From Terriglobia bacterium (GTDB lineage: Bacteria > Acidobacteriota > Terriglobia > Bryobacterales > Bryobacteraceae): 64,000 nucleotides of DNA. Shown here in pieces: positions 46,556 through 54,643 of this stretch (positions within the stretch are counted from its first letter, which is position 1; each line of letters begins with the position of its first letter). A program made the translations under genes and the position numbers. Location of the stretch: NCBI GenBank assembly GCA_020073305.1, contig JAIQFK010000002.1, positions 248,001 to 312,000 of the forward strand, in the 5' to 3' direction. The notes under the pieces were generated by a model. That model was not told the origin of the DNA and did not search any database. It worked only from the letters and a program-made list of their open reading frames with translations.

Positions 46556-46825
46556 ATGACGACCAAAACGGTTCGCTCCCGATTCAATCATGAAGTAGGC
46601 GAGCAGGTGGAAGGCTGCACGATTGTTGAAAAGCGGATCATCGCCCCCCCGAACCCGGCTGAAGCGCGGCGAGGAATTTACGATTACCTGGTGGAAGTGC
46701 GACCGACAGCCGTGAATGCCTCTGCTTCTGAAAGAGCGGACCCGGCTCCCACGAATGGGTCTTTCACACGAGCGACTCCCGACGAGATGAGCGGCGGCCG
46801 GATTCGGCGAATCCCTTCACGATAA
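46556..46825 (+). CDS. small hypothetical protein
   Basis: 89 residues from ATG 46556 (MTTKTVRSRFNHEVGEQVEGCTIVEKRIIAPPNPAEARRGIYDYLVEVRPTAV); an in-frame upstream start at 46493 would overlap the putative operator. No domain recognised. The basic C-terminal tail (SGGRIRRIPSR) may contact nucleic acid. No membrane segment or signal peptide is apparent. Divergent from the paralogue pair. Confidence 0.45.
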   Translation: MTTKTVRSRFNHEVGEQVEGCTIVEKRIIAPPNPAEARRGIYDYLVEVRPTAVNASASERADPAPTNGSFTRATPDEMSGGRIRRIPSR

Positions 46826-46871
46826 GAGATTAGCAACTGGCCGAGCACATGTCCGGCCACTACAATCCGCA

Positions 46872-47348
46872 CTAGCGGGCCAGGGCGGTTCCGCAGGCGG
46901 CGCAGTGGGACCAGTCGGGTTCCACCGCTCTGCGGCATTGCGGGCAGGCTCTGGCCACGGCGGTTCCACACTTCGGACAGAAGGCGAAGCCGTGTTTTAC
47001 GAGCGTTGCGCACTGGGGACACGGCGACATGAGCGGGTCGCGCAACACAAAGTACAAAATGATGCCGAGCGCGTTGGGGATGAAGATGGCGAGCAGCATC
47101 CACACTACGTAGCGCATGCCGCGGCGGCGGGCGTCGGCGTACACATAGCCGACCAGGGCCACGTAGGGGATCACCAGGAGCGGCATCAGTCCGAAGAATA
47201 GGGCTCTGCCCCACGAGGGCCATTCGCGCATATTCGGATCATGGTGGGAGACATAGATCGAAAAGGCGCCCAACCCCAGGTAGGCCAGCGCGCCTATCAA
47301 CCAGGCCACGCGCGGTACGATGCGCAACGCTTCCATAAACCGTTTCAT
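46872..47348 (-). CDS. membrane protein with C-terminal zinc ribbons
   Basis: 158 residues. Three membrane helices (VAWLIGALAYLGLGAFSIYV, ALFFGLMPLLVIPYVALVGYVYA, YVVWMLLAIFIPNALGIILYFVL) then two zinc ribbons, SPCPQCATLVKHGFAFCPKCGTAVARACPQCRRAVEPDWSHCAACG. It is the last gene of an operon with a sigma factor and anti-sigma factor; its start overlaps the anti-sigma stop by ATGA. It may sense or localise the stress response, but no data support that from sequence alone. Confidence 0.78.
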   Translation of the reverse strand: MKRFMEALRIVPRVAWLIGALAYLGLGAFSIYVSHHDPNMREWPSWGRALFFGLMPLLVIPYVALVGYVYADARRRGMRYVVWMLLAIFIPNALGIILYFVLRDPLMSPCPQCATLVKHGFAFCPKCGTAVARACPQCRRAVEPDWSHCAACGTALAR

Positions 47349-47818
47349 AACATCCTCCTCACTGCCCGGCGCTGGCTGCCGAGCATCACCGCCGCCACAG
47401 CCGCGGTCAACCACGCGAACAAAGTGGAGGCCCCAGACCAGATCACAATCCTCACGAAGCCGAACTCCAATACCGACAGCATGCCGCCGGTGAAGAGACG
47501 AAACACGATCCAGGTCACCAGTGTCATGGTCCAGCCGAACAGCACCAGAACGGCCAGCACGATGTCGTCCCAGCGTTTCTGAGCCACGGCGGCGCGCTGC
47601 TCGAGGACACGGGCGCGGGTTCGCTCAGCCAGGTGCCTGGGCGCAGCGGGCGCCGGGAGCCGCACCAATTCGCGGCTGTAGCTCTGCCACACTTCGAGCT
47701 GGCGCCGGCAGGCGTCGCAGACGGCCGCGTGCTGCTCGACGCGGCGCTGGTCATCGGGCGCCAGCACGCCGGCCGCGGCCAGACTTAACAACTCGCGAAT
47801 GGATTCGTGTTCGCTCAC
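47345..47818 (-). CDS. anti-sigma factor with zinc-finger (ZAS) domain
   Basis: 157 residues. N-terminal zinc motif EQHAAVCDACRRQLEVW (H-x3-C-x2-C), typical of ZAS anti-sigma factors, followed by two membrane helices (IVLAVLVLFGWTMTLVTWIVFRLF and VRIVIWSGASTLFAWLTAAVAAVML). It overlaps the ECF sigma gene by 4 bp and would hold it at the membrane until a signal comes. No other catalytic domain. Confidence 0.85.
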   Translation of the reverse strand: MSEHESIRELLSLAAAGVLAPDDQRRVEQHAAVCDACRRQLEVWQSYSRELVRLPAPAAPRHLAERTRARVLEQRAAVAQKRWDDIVLAVLVLFGWTMTLVTWIVFRLFTGGMLSVLEFGFVRIVIWSGASTLFAWLTAAVAAVMLGSQRRAVRRML

Positions 47819-48405
47819 GGGTTCCCTTTCGGCCGAAACTGGTGGTCCAGTCTGTTCCGCAACCCTTCGAGGGCGCGATGCAGGCGGCTCTTCACCGTGG
47901 ATAGCGGAATCTGCGCGATCTCGGCCATCTCCTCCAACTTCAGATCTTCTTCAAAGCGCAAGGTCAATACTTCGCGATGAATCGCCGGCAACTCGAGCAA
48001 GGCAGCCGCAACGGCTGCGGCGCGTTCCCATTCGAGCACCTGCTCGAGTGCGTCCGGTTGAGGCCCAGCCACTTCGTCTCCGCGCAAACGGCCCGAGGGC
48101 AGGACGTCGTCAAGACTGTCCGGCCGGGACTTGCGCAGGTGATCGATGGCCAGGTTGTGCGCCACCGAAAAGAGCCAGGCATCGAAACTTCTCCGCGCGT
48201 CATAGCGGCGCAGGTTTTCCATGACGCGCAACCAGGTCTGCTGGAACAGGTCCTCGGCGGTGGATGGATCGCCGGAGAACCGCAGCAGATAGCGATACAG
48301 CCGATGCTGGTAGCGCGAGATGGCGGCGGCCAACGCATCGGGATCGCCGCGCCGCAGCCTGGCGGCCTCATCGTCCACCGCGGAGAGTGCGGATTCCGAG
48401 CTCAT
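47815..48405 (-). CDS. ECF-type RNA polymerase sigma factor
   Basis: 196 residues. Region 2: RYLLRFSGDPSTAEDLFQQTWLRVMENLRRYDARRSFDAWLFSVAHNLAIDHLRKSRP; region 4: LPAIHREVLTLRFEEDLKLEEMAEIAQIPLSTVKSRLHRALEGLRNRL. ATG 48405 (MSSESALSAVD) is preferred; ATGs at 48423 and 48465 are alternatives. Heads a three-gene operon with its cognate anti-sigma factor and a zinc-ribbon membrane protein. Confidence 0.93.
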   Translation of the reverse strand: MSSESALSAVDDEAARLRRGDPDALAAAISRYQHRLYRYLLRFSGDPSTAEDLFQQTWLRVMENLRRYDARRSFDAWLFSVAHNLAIDHLRKSRPDSLDDVLPSGRLRGDEVAGPQPDALEQVLEWERAAAVAAALLELPAIHREVLTLRFEEDLKLEEMAEIAQIPLSTVKSRLHRALEGLRNRLDHQFRPKGNP

Positions 48406-48472
48406 GAGGGCTGCCAGGATCATACTCCATAGCGGTATACGAACGAGGGCGGGGAAAAGACCCATGAACGGC

Positions 48473-48510
48473 CAGGTGCCAGGTGTTAGGTGTCAGGTGT
48501 CAGGTGTTAG
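48473..48510 (+). repeat. tandem heptamer repeat
   Basis: About five copies of a 7-nt unit (C/T)AGGTG(T/C) between the sigma factor and the DinB-like gene. Such AGGTGTC tandems are common between genes in several phyla. Confidence 0.7.
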
Positions 48511-48541
48511 ACTTGGAGGCGCAGAGCAGGAGAGATCACCC

Positions 48542-49099
48542 ATGACTTACTACGGAGCCCGAGATCTGGCAGAGAGTTTTCGCACGGTGCGGAAGAACAC
48601 GATCATCATCGCCGAGGAGATCCCGGAGCAGCACTACGGATTCCAGGCGGCGCCGGAGACGCGCACGGTGGCGCAGACACTGCTCCATGTCGCGGCGGCT
48701 CCGAAGGTGCAGGAACAGATCCACGCCATCGAGCGGCGCAGCACGCTCGAAGGATTCGACTTTCCGGGGCTCATCCAGCGTTTGATGGCCGAGGAGCAGA
48801 CGCCGCGAGACAAGGCGCAGATTATTGCGCTCCTGCGCGAGGAGGGGGAGCGGTGGGCCAAGTGGCTGGAGAGCCAGTCCGACGAATTTCTCGCCGAGCG
48901 CGTGCAATTTCCGGCGGCCATGCCGCTGGCGAGCAAGACTCGCTTTGAGATGCTGATGGGGACCAAGGAACACGAGATGCACCACCGCGCGCAACTGATG
49001 CTGATCGAGCGGATGCTGGGCATGGTGCCGCACCTGACGCGCCAGATGCAGGAGCGCCTGGCGGCGGCAGCGGGCAGCAAAGCGACAGGGTCTTCGTAG
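48542..49099 (+). CDS. DinB-like four-helix protein
   Basis: 185 residues. The sequence MTYYGARDLAESFRTVRKNTIIIAEEIPEQHYGFQAAPETRTVAQTLLHVAAAP places a His in a helix-bundle metal position; EHEMHHRAQLMLIERMLGM supplies two more His. This matches DinB/YfiT-like metalloproteins, thiol-dependent transferases for bacillithiol, mycothiol or similar. The substrate is unknown. The ATG follows GGAGAGATCACCC. An upstream ORF extension overlapping the tandem repeat is spurious. Confidence 0.85.
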   Translation: MTYYGARDLAESFRTVRKNTIIIAEEIPEQHYGFQAAPETRTVAQTLLHVAAAPKVQEQIHAIERRSTLEGFDFPGLIQRLMAEEQTPRDKAQIIALLREEGERWAKWLESQSDEFLAERVQFPAAMPLASKTRFEMLMGTKEHEMHHRAQLMLIERMLGMVPHLTRQMQERLAAAAGSKATGSS

Positions 49100-49501
49100 A
49101 GGTAATAGCAGACCCTTGAGCTTGCGCGCCGAGTTGTCCGATCAGGTCAGGCGTGTGGGATCGCTTCCGAGTGCGCCCTGATCCAGGATCAACAGATCCG
49201 CCGGAATCGGCGCATTTTCCGATAGCCCCACTGATCGGCAGGAACGACCACCCTGAAAGCGATTCTGGTATCCTGACGCGGGGAAGCGTCATGCTCGACT
49301 TCGAGTCGCTGTCATCCGGTAAACCCGTACCCCCCGTGGACGCAAGGGATCGTATTCCAGACCCTCGCGACTTTCCCGCTTCCTGAAGGTATTCAGCGTT
49401 TTCGTCCCGACGAGTTCATTGACACATTGCGGAAAGCGCAGTAAAGCCCACTCCGGATTTTTGCAGTTCGCGGAAATCGGGTGATAAACCGGAATCCACA
49501 C
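49100..49501. other. gene-free stretch with possible decayed reading frame
   Basis: No intact gene. In two frames between 49291 and 49443 lie MLDFESLSSGKPVPPVDARD and, after a shift, IVFQTLATFPLPEGIQRFRPDEFIDTLRKAQ before a stop. This looks like a decayed or frameshifted small gene. I cannot name its parent. Confidence 0.3.
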
Positions 49502-51283
49502 TCACCAGCCCGTGGGCTCGCCTTTGTTCTGCTCGGCGAGCCATTTTTCGAGCGGGGCGAAGTACTCGCGGATAGCGGTGGCGTCCATCTGGCGCTGGCC
49601 GGTGAGGGCCTCCAGGGCGTCGGGCCACGGGCGGCTCTGGCCCATGGCGAGCATGGCGTTCAACTTCCGGCCGGCTTCCTTGTTGTCGAAAATCGAGCAG
49701 CGGTTCAACGGCTGGGTGCAACCCGCGGCTTGCGCCAAGGCGCGGTGAAACTGAAACTGCAGAATGTCGGCGAGGAAGTATCGCATGTAAGGAGTGTTGG
49801 CGGCTACGTGGTATTTGGCGGCGGGATCAAAATCGTTCTCTCCGCGGGCGACGGGAGGGGCGACACCCTGATACTTACGCCGGAGCTCCCACCACGTCTG
49901 GTTGTACTTTTCCGGCGGAATCTCTCCTGAGAAAACCTTCCAACGCCACTGGTCGATGACCAATCCAAACGGCAGGAATGCGATCTTCTCGAGGGCTTTG
50001 CGCAGCAGCAGGCCGATGTCCTTCGATGCGTCCGGCGCCTGATGCAGAAGGCCGATCTTGACGAGGTAATCGGGGGTAACGGAGAGCGCAATGGTGTCGC
50101 CCACTGCCTCATGGAAGCCGTCATGGGCGCTTTCGCGGAACAGGAAGGGCTGGTGGTTGTAGGCGCGCTGGTAGAAATTGTGGCCCAGCTCGTGGTGAAT
50201 GACGTCGAAATCTTCACCGGTGATATCGATGCACATTTTGAGCCGCAGGTCGTCGGCGGAATCCACGTCCCAGGCGCTGGCGTGGCACACCACGTCGCGG
50301 TCACGCGGTTTGACGAACAGGGAACGCTCCCAGAAGGTCTTGGGCAACGGATCGAAGCCCAGAGACGTGAAGAAGCGTTCGCCATAGCGCGCCATGTCGA
50401 GGGGGCCGGTGTTGCGTTCGCGCAGGATGCGGGTCAGATCGAAGCCAGGGTCGGCGTCTTTGGGAGCGAGGAGCGGATAGATGTTGTCCCAGGTCTGGGC
50501 CCACATGTTTCCCAGCAGATGCGCGGGGATTGGGCCGTTGCGAGGGACCACCTGCTCGCCGTAGGTCTCGCGCAGTTTTTTGCGGACGTAGGTGTGCAGC
50601 GCCAGGTACAGAGGGCGGACCTGCTCCCAGAGCCGGCCGGTTTCTTTGGCGAAGGCTTCGGGGGACATGTCGTACTTGGAGCGCCACATGGCGCCGTCGT
50701 CGGCGAACCCCAACTCGCGCGCGCCTTTGTTGGCAAGCTCCACGTAACGGACGTAGTCTTTGCGCATGGGCGCCGCGGTATCGTGCCAGCCGCGCCAGGC
50801 GTCGAGGAGGTCGGTCGGGTTGCGGCTGTTGGCCATGATGCGGGTGAGATCAGGCTCGAGTTCCAGGCAGCGGCCGGGCTCGGGACAGTACTTGGCCCTT
50901 CCGTACGCACCGCCCATTGACGCGACGATGCGCGTGAGTTGTTCGCTCTCTCGGGGGTCGGCGGGCGTGGCGAGATTGAGCGAGAGTTTCAGCAGCTTGA
51001 TCTTGCGAGCGACGTCGTCGGGCAACTGCATCTTGTCGAAATGCGCGGATTGCTTGACGAGATCGACGGTGGCGTTGATGAGCCGCTCGTCGGCGTGGGC
51101 CGCCAGGAATTCGGTATCGGAGGTGATGAAGTTTGACTTGACCCAGTCGGCGCGGCTGCTCTCGACGGACAGAGTGAGGAGCCGGGCCTCGGCGTCATCG
51201 ATGAATTTGCTGGCGTCCCGCGGGGAAGTTGCGGCGGGAGCCAACAGGCAGAGGGCGAGAGCGGAAATGTAAAGACGGTGCAT
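49502..51283 (-). CDS. M2-family peptidyl-dipeptidase (ACE-like), secreted
   Basis: 593 residues. Signal peptide MHRLYISALALCLLAPAATS. Catalytic HEXXH in FDVIHHELGHNFYQRAYN, Glu ligand in SAHDGFHEAVGDTIALS, and conserved WVKSNFITSDTEFLAAHADERL and WDVDSADDLRLKMCIDITGEDF. Bacterial homologues of angiotensin-converting enzyme release C-terminal dipeptides. It probably degrades peptides in the periplasm. Start ATG 51283; the open frame continuing upstream is antisense to the ceramidase gene. Confidence 0.92.
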   Translation of the reverse strand: MHRLYISALALCLLAPAATSPRDASKFIDDAEARLLTLSVESSRADWVKSNFITSDTEFLAAHADERLINATVDLVKQSAHFDKMQLPDDVARKIKLLKLSLNLATPADPRESEQLTRIVASMGGAYGRAKYCPEPGRCLELEPDLTRIMANSRNPTDLLDAWRGWHDTAAPMRKDYVRYVELANKGARELGFADDGAMWRSKYDMSPEAFAKETGRLWEQVRPLYLALHTYVRKKLRETYGEQVVPRNGPIPAHLLGNMWAQTWDNIYPLLAPKDADPGFDLTRILRERNTGPLDMARYGERFFTSLGFDPLPKTFWERSLFVKPRDRDVVCHASAWDVDSADDLRLKMCIDITGEDFDVIHHELGHNFYQRAYNHQPFLFRESAHDGFHEAVGDTIALSVTPDYLVKIGLLHQAPDASKDIGLLLRKALEKIAFLPFGLVIDQWRWKVFSGEIPPEKYNQTWWELRRKYQGVAPPVARGENDFDPAAKYHVAANTPYMRYFLADILQFQFHRALAQAAGCTQPLNRCSIFDNKEAGRKLNAMLAMGQSRPWPDALEALTGQRQMDATAIREYFAPLEKWLAEQNKGEPTGW

Positions 51284-51352
51284 GGAGACGTTATATGACG
51301 GTGTCAGGGCCGGGGGCAAGGCGGATGGGGTGAGCCGCGGCGACGGGTTCGG

Positions 51353-51398
51353 CAAAAGGGCGCAGGTCCCCGCAAAAGCAGCGTGGGCCTGCGTTACA
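51353..51398 (+). repeat. dispersed REP-like palindrome, copy B
   Basis: GCAAAAGGGCGCAGGTCCCC then GCAAAAGCAGCGTGGGCCTGCGTTACAG. CGCAGG (51361-51366) pairs with CCTGCG (51388-51393) and CCC with GGG inside it. It ends 8 bp before the ceramidase-like start, unlike copy A. Confidence 0.6.
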
Positions 51399-51406
51399 GT
51401 GAAACG

Positions 51407-52831
51407 ATGCGACGGAGGGAATTTCTGGCCCTGGGCGCGGCGGCGCCTCTTGCGGCCCAGTCGAACCCGGTAACTCTGAAGGCGGGGACGGCGAAGGTGG
51501 ATATTACACCGGACCGGCCGCGGCTGTGCGCCAGCGGCGACAAGCCCGATCCGCCGGTGGCGTATGCGCGGCTGCATTCGCGCGTGCTGACTGTGTTTGA
51601 CGGCACGAGGCGGATGGTTTTCGTCAATTACGATCTCAACTGCCTGGACGTGGCGACGCCGATCTTGCGGGAACGGGTGGAGCGGGAACTGGGGATCCCG
51701 CCGGCGTACCTGGTGCTGCTGGCTACGCACAATCATCAGGGGCCGATTCAAATTGCCGCGGAAAATTTCGACTATGGACGCGAGCTGGCGGAGAAAATCT
51801 TCGCAGCCATCCGGGAGGCAATGGCTAGCGAGGACGGGCCGGCCGAGCTGCTTTTCGGCAACGGCTACGGAACGTTCACGCGCGCGCAGCTCAGCCATCC
51901 GCCGGATTATGAGATGCAGTTGCTCAAAGTCATTCGCAATGGCAAGGTGGCGGCGCTCCTGTTCAATTACCCGACGCACCCGCAACTGGGTCCGCGCAAG
52001 ATGTATGGGGCGTCGCATCCGGGCTTCGCCATGGAGGAGCTGGAAGAAAGACTTCCCGGAGCGGTGGCGATTTATGCGGATGCCTGTGGAGGGAACCAGT
52101 ACACTCTGGCTCCCGCCGGCACCACGGATTTCCTGGCGGCGTGCCAAGCGCGGGGACACGAAGTGGCGCAGGCGGCGCTCGAGATCGCGGCTGGAAAGCT
52201 CGAGGAAGTATCCGGGCCGATCCAAAGCCACATGCAACTGATCAGTCTGCCCCTGGCGGACCCGATCCCCTATAAGCAGGCGCTCGAACTGGCGCGAGAT
52301 GTCCCCATGGATATCGGCTTCAAGGCGTTCCCGGACCCGCGCCGCGACACGAACTGGATCCGCGCGCTGGTTCAACACTATAAAGACGGAGTTCCGTTTC
52401 CAAAGCGCATCTCGGAGTACGTCTGCACCGACGAGGAGTTTCTGGTGAAGAAGCTCGACGCGCCGCGCAAGTATCCGTGCCGGTTCGTTGAGGTGCTCGG
52501 CGCGCGGATCGGGCGCCTGACGCTGTTGGCGATTCAGGGCGAGCCGCTGGCTGGAATCGGGATGCGCATCAAAGAGGCGCTGCGGCAGCGAGGGCCGGCC
52601 ATGGTGTTCGGCTACTTCGCCGAGCACAACCTGTACATACCGACGCGAGAGAATGTGCGGCTGGACTTGTATCAGGCACAGGCACTGCGCGTGCAGTATA
52701 CGTGCCCAGTGGGCTGGTCGTTGGATGTGGAAGAAGAGATGGTCAGGGGCGCGCTGGGAGTGGTGGGAGCCGAGCCGTGGATCGATCCACGCGAGCAGAA
52801 GTCTTATCCATTGCGCCGGCGGGAGACGTAA
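51407..52831 (+). CDS. neutral ceramidase-like secreted hydrolase
   Basis: 474 residues. Short twin-arginine-like leader MRRREFLALGAAAPLAAQ, then LKAGTAKVDITPDRP, typical of neutral/alkaline non-lysosomal ceramidase-type N-terminal domains, with conserved LLATHNHQGP (metal His) and FNYPTHPQLG. Other positions include DACGGNQYTL and FGYFAEHNLYIP. Ceramidases split ceramide; the acidobacterial homologues may act on other N-acyl compounds. Start ATG 51407 just after the REP-like element. Confidence 0.82.
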   Translation: MRRREFLALGAAAPLAAQSNPVTLKAGTAKVDITPDRPRLCASGDKPDPPVAYARLHSRVLTVFDGTRRMVFVNYDLNCLDVATPILRERVERELGIPPAYLVLLATHNHQGPIQIAAENFDYGRELAEKIFAAIREAMASEDGPAELLFGNGYGTFTRAQLSHPPDYEMQLLKVIRNGKVAALLFNYPTHPQLGPRKMYGASHPGFAMEELEERLPGAVAIYADACGGNQYTLAPAGTTDFLAACQARGHEVAQAALEIAAGKLEEVSGPIQSHMQLISLPLADPIPYKQALELARDVPMDIGFKAFPDPRRDTNWIRALVQHYKDGVPFPKRISEYVCTDEEFLVKKLDAPRKYPCRFVEVLGARIGRLTLLAIQGEPLAGIGMRIKEALRQRGPAMVFGYFAEHNLYIPTRENVRLDLYQAQALRVQYTCPVGWSLDVEEEMVRGALGVVGAEPWIDPREQKSYPLRRRET

Positions 52832-52937
52832 AAGCGGTGACAGGCATTTGTCCCGTTGCTCTGCCGGATGTGGCTTTTAACCAAAGTAAGTATTCTACTT
52901 TCGAGCGCACATCAGTTATCTTCTGTATAGGAGCAAT

Positions 52938-53495
52938 ATGGCAACGCGATGCTTATACTGCGGCGGATCATCCTGGCGTCCGTTCCGCTGGCTAAGCGAT
53001 CAGGAATTCTGCAGCAACAAGCATAAGGAACTTTACCGGGCGCGCTTGCAGAGAGTCGTGGGCGAGCTGACCAAAGACGCCGCTCTCGCTCCGGCGCAGG
53101 AGATGCAGGCTTCCCCGCCGAAGGATGATTCGCGATTGCTCGCGGATGTTTTGCCGTCCATGACTGCCGGGCTTCCTGAAGCGGCACCCGCCGAAGTAGA
53201 GATGGCGCCGTCGATCGTGGTGAGCGACCGCGCGGTGGCGCAGGAGTTGACCGAGATCCTGCACCTGGAGAAAGAGGGTCCAACCACCGTGTGGCTCCCG
53301 CCCGACATTTTCGGGGGCGGCCTGCAGCCACGCGAAGGGCAAACTTACAAACAGACCCCCGCGACCATCGCACCCGTTCCAGGGGCAGGCGCGCGTGCGT
53401 CGATCCGCCACATGGCGGATGCGCTTCCTCCGACGATCGAGAGCCGCGTGCAGATCAAGCGCTGGGGCCTGAAGATCCAGTTTCAGAAGTCCTGA
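52938..53495 (+). CDS. hypothetical protein with N-terminal zinc finger
   Basis: 185 residues. Zinc knuckle MATRCLYCGGSSWRPFRWLSDQEFCSNKHKELY (C-x2-C...C-x3-H), then a linker rich in Ala/Pro and a C-terminal part (IESRVQIKRWGLKIQFQKS). No further domain recognised. AGGAG lies before ATG 52938. I consider it a real but unassigned gene. Confidence 0.7.
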   Translation: MATRCLYCGGSSWRPFRWLSDQEFCSNKHKELYRARLQRVVGELTKDAALAPAQEMQASPPKDDSRLLADVLPSMTAGLPEAAPAEVEMAPSIVVSDRAVAQELTEILHLEKEGPTTVWLPPDIFGGGLQPREGQTYKQTPATIAPVPGAGARASIRHMADALPPTIESRVQIKRWGLKIQFQKS

Positions 53496-53656
53496 GAACC
53501 GCTTTCTATCCTAAAAATTTATTCCCCGCGATGATACGTACGCTCGGTGTGCCGTTCGATGCGCGAATCATGCGGCGCCGGCAGCCAGGAGTGTTGATGC
53601 AAATTTTCCGGCACGTTGCCGCCAGGACATTCTGCCGGTAAACTCGAAGACTTCCC

Positions 53657-54526
53657 ATGCCGGAAAATACGGCCGCCCGAGAATACATCCTGCCGGTATC
53701 CCCGGCCCGATTCGTGGTGCTGCACTATCACATTTTCAAGAATGCGGGCAGCACCGTCGAGTATGCGTTGCAGCGCACTTTTGGGAACCGGTTCGCGACG
53801 CTGCACGGTCCGGACGCGAATGCAATTCTGAGCAGCGGGGATGTAGCTCCTTTTCTGCTGAACCATCCGAAAATCGTGGCGATCTCCAGCCACCATCTGA
53901 AGTATCCGAAACCGGTGGCGCCGGGGATCATCGTATTCGACCTGTGCATGCTCCGGGAGCCGCTCGACCGGCTGTGGTCGATGTACCAACATTTCCGGCG
54001 AGCCGATCCGGTGGACGACCTCAGCAGAAAAGCGCAGGAGATGGACGCCCGATCGTTCTTCGATTTTCTGCTTGAGAACCACCCGCACCTGGTGAATGAC
54101 GTGCAGGTGAACGTTCTGGCGAACGGGGCGGCATACACACGGCCTCCGGACTCGGTGGATCTCGCCGCAGCGCTCAAGGTTGCGCGCGAGATGTCCGCTA
54201 TCGGGGTTGTCGATTTGTTTGACGAGAGCCTGGTGGCCGCGGAATATTTCCTGTGTCCGGCATTTCCGGGGATCCGGCTGGAGTATGTCAAACAGAACGT
54301 CAGTCCGCCGAGGGGCCCGGAGGAGCGGTTTCGCGAGGCGGTGGGCGACTGCATCTACCAGCAGCTCAGCAAGATGAATCAGCTCGACGCCGAACTGGTT
54401 TCATGGGCTACGGGCGAAGTGCGCCGGCGCTTCGATCTGGCGCCGAACGCGCTCGAAAGGCTGGCGGCCTTCCGCGAGCGCTGCGAGGAACTCAGAGCGG
54501 CGACAGAGCCGGCGCCGGACGCCTGA
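53657..54526 (+). CDS. sulfotransferase-like protein
   Basis: 289 residues. FVVLHYHIFKNAGSTVEYALQR resembles the 5'-phosphosulfate loop of PAPS-dependent sulfotransferases (family 2 type), and VFDLCMLREPLDRLWSMYQHF supplies the 3'-phosphate-binding Arg/Ser (REPLDRLWS). The remaining helices include DARSFFDFLLENHPHLVNDVQ. It may modify a carbohydrate or lipid with sulfate. No PAPS synthesis genes lie nearby. It precedes the pilus-like operon by ~120 bp, with no clear link. Confidence 0.75.
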   Translation: MPENTAAREYILPVSPARFVVLHYHIFKNAGSTVEYALQRTFGNRFATLHGPDANAILSSGDVAPFLLNHPKIVAISSHHLKYPKPVAPGIIVFDLCMLREPLDRLWSMYQHFRRADPVDDLSRKAQEMDARSFFDFLLENHPHLVNDVQVNVLANGAAYTRPPDSVDLAAALKVAREMSAIGVVDLFDESLVAAEYFLCPAFPGIRLEYVKQNVSPPRGPEERFREAVGDCIYQQLSKMNQLDAELVSWATGEVRRRFDLAPNALERLAAFRERCEELRAATEPAPDA

Positions 54527-54643
54527 AGGCGTCGATTCGGAGCGGCCGGGGGAAGGGTGCTGCCCCGCCAAAAAAGCCTGCACGCTGCCACCCTGTCCTG
54601 CGTCAATGAAGATGAAGGGCTAATTCCGTCTTTTCAATCATTT

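Noticed and set aside
48473-48510. Tandem heptamers considered as a CRISPR-like array
   Set aside because: The unit is 7 bp with no spacers; it is a simple tandem repeat.
51284-52627. N-terminal extension of the M2 peptidase to a 1041-codon ORF
   Set aside because: The extension is antisense to the ceramidase-like gene; the true start has a clear signal peptide at 51283.
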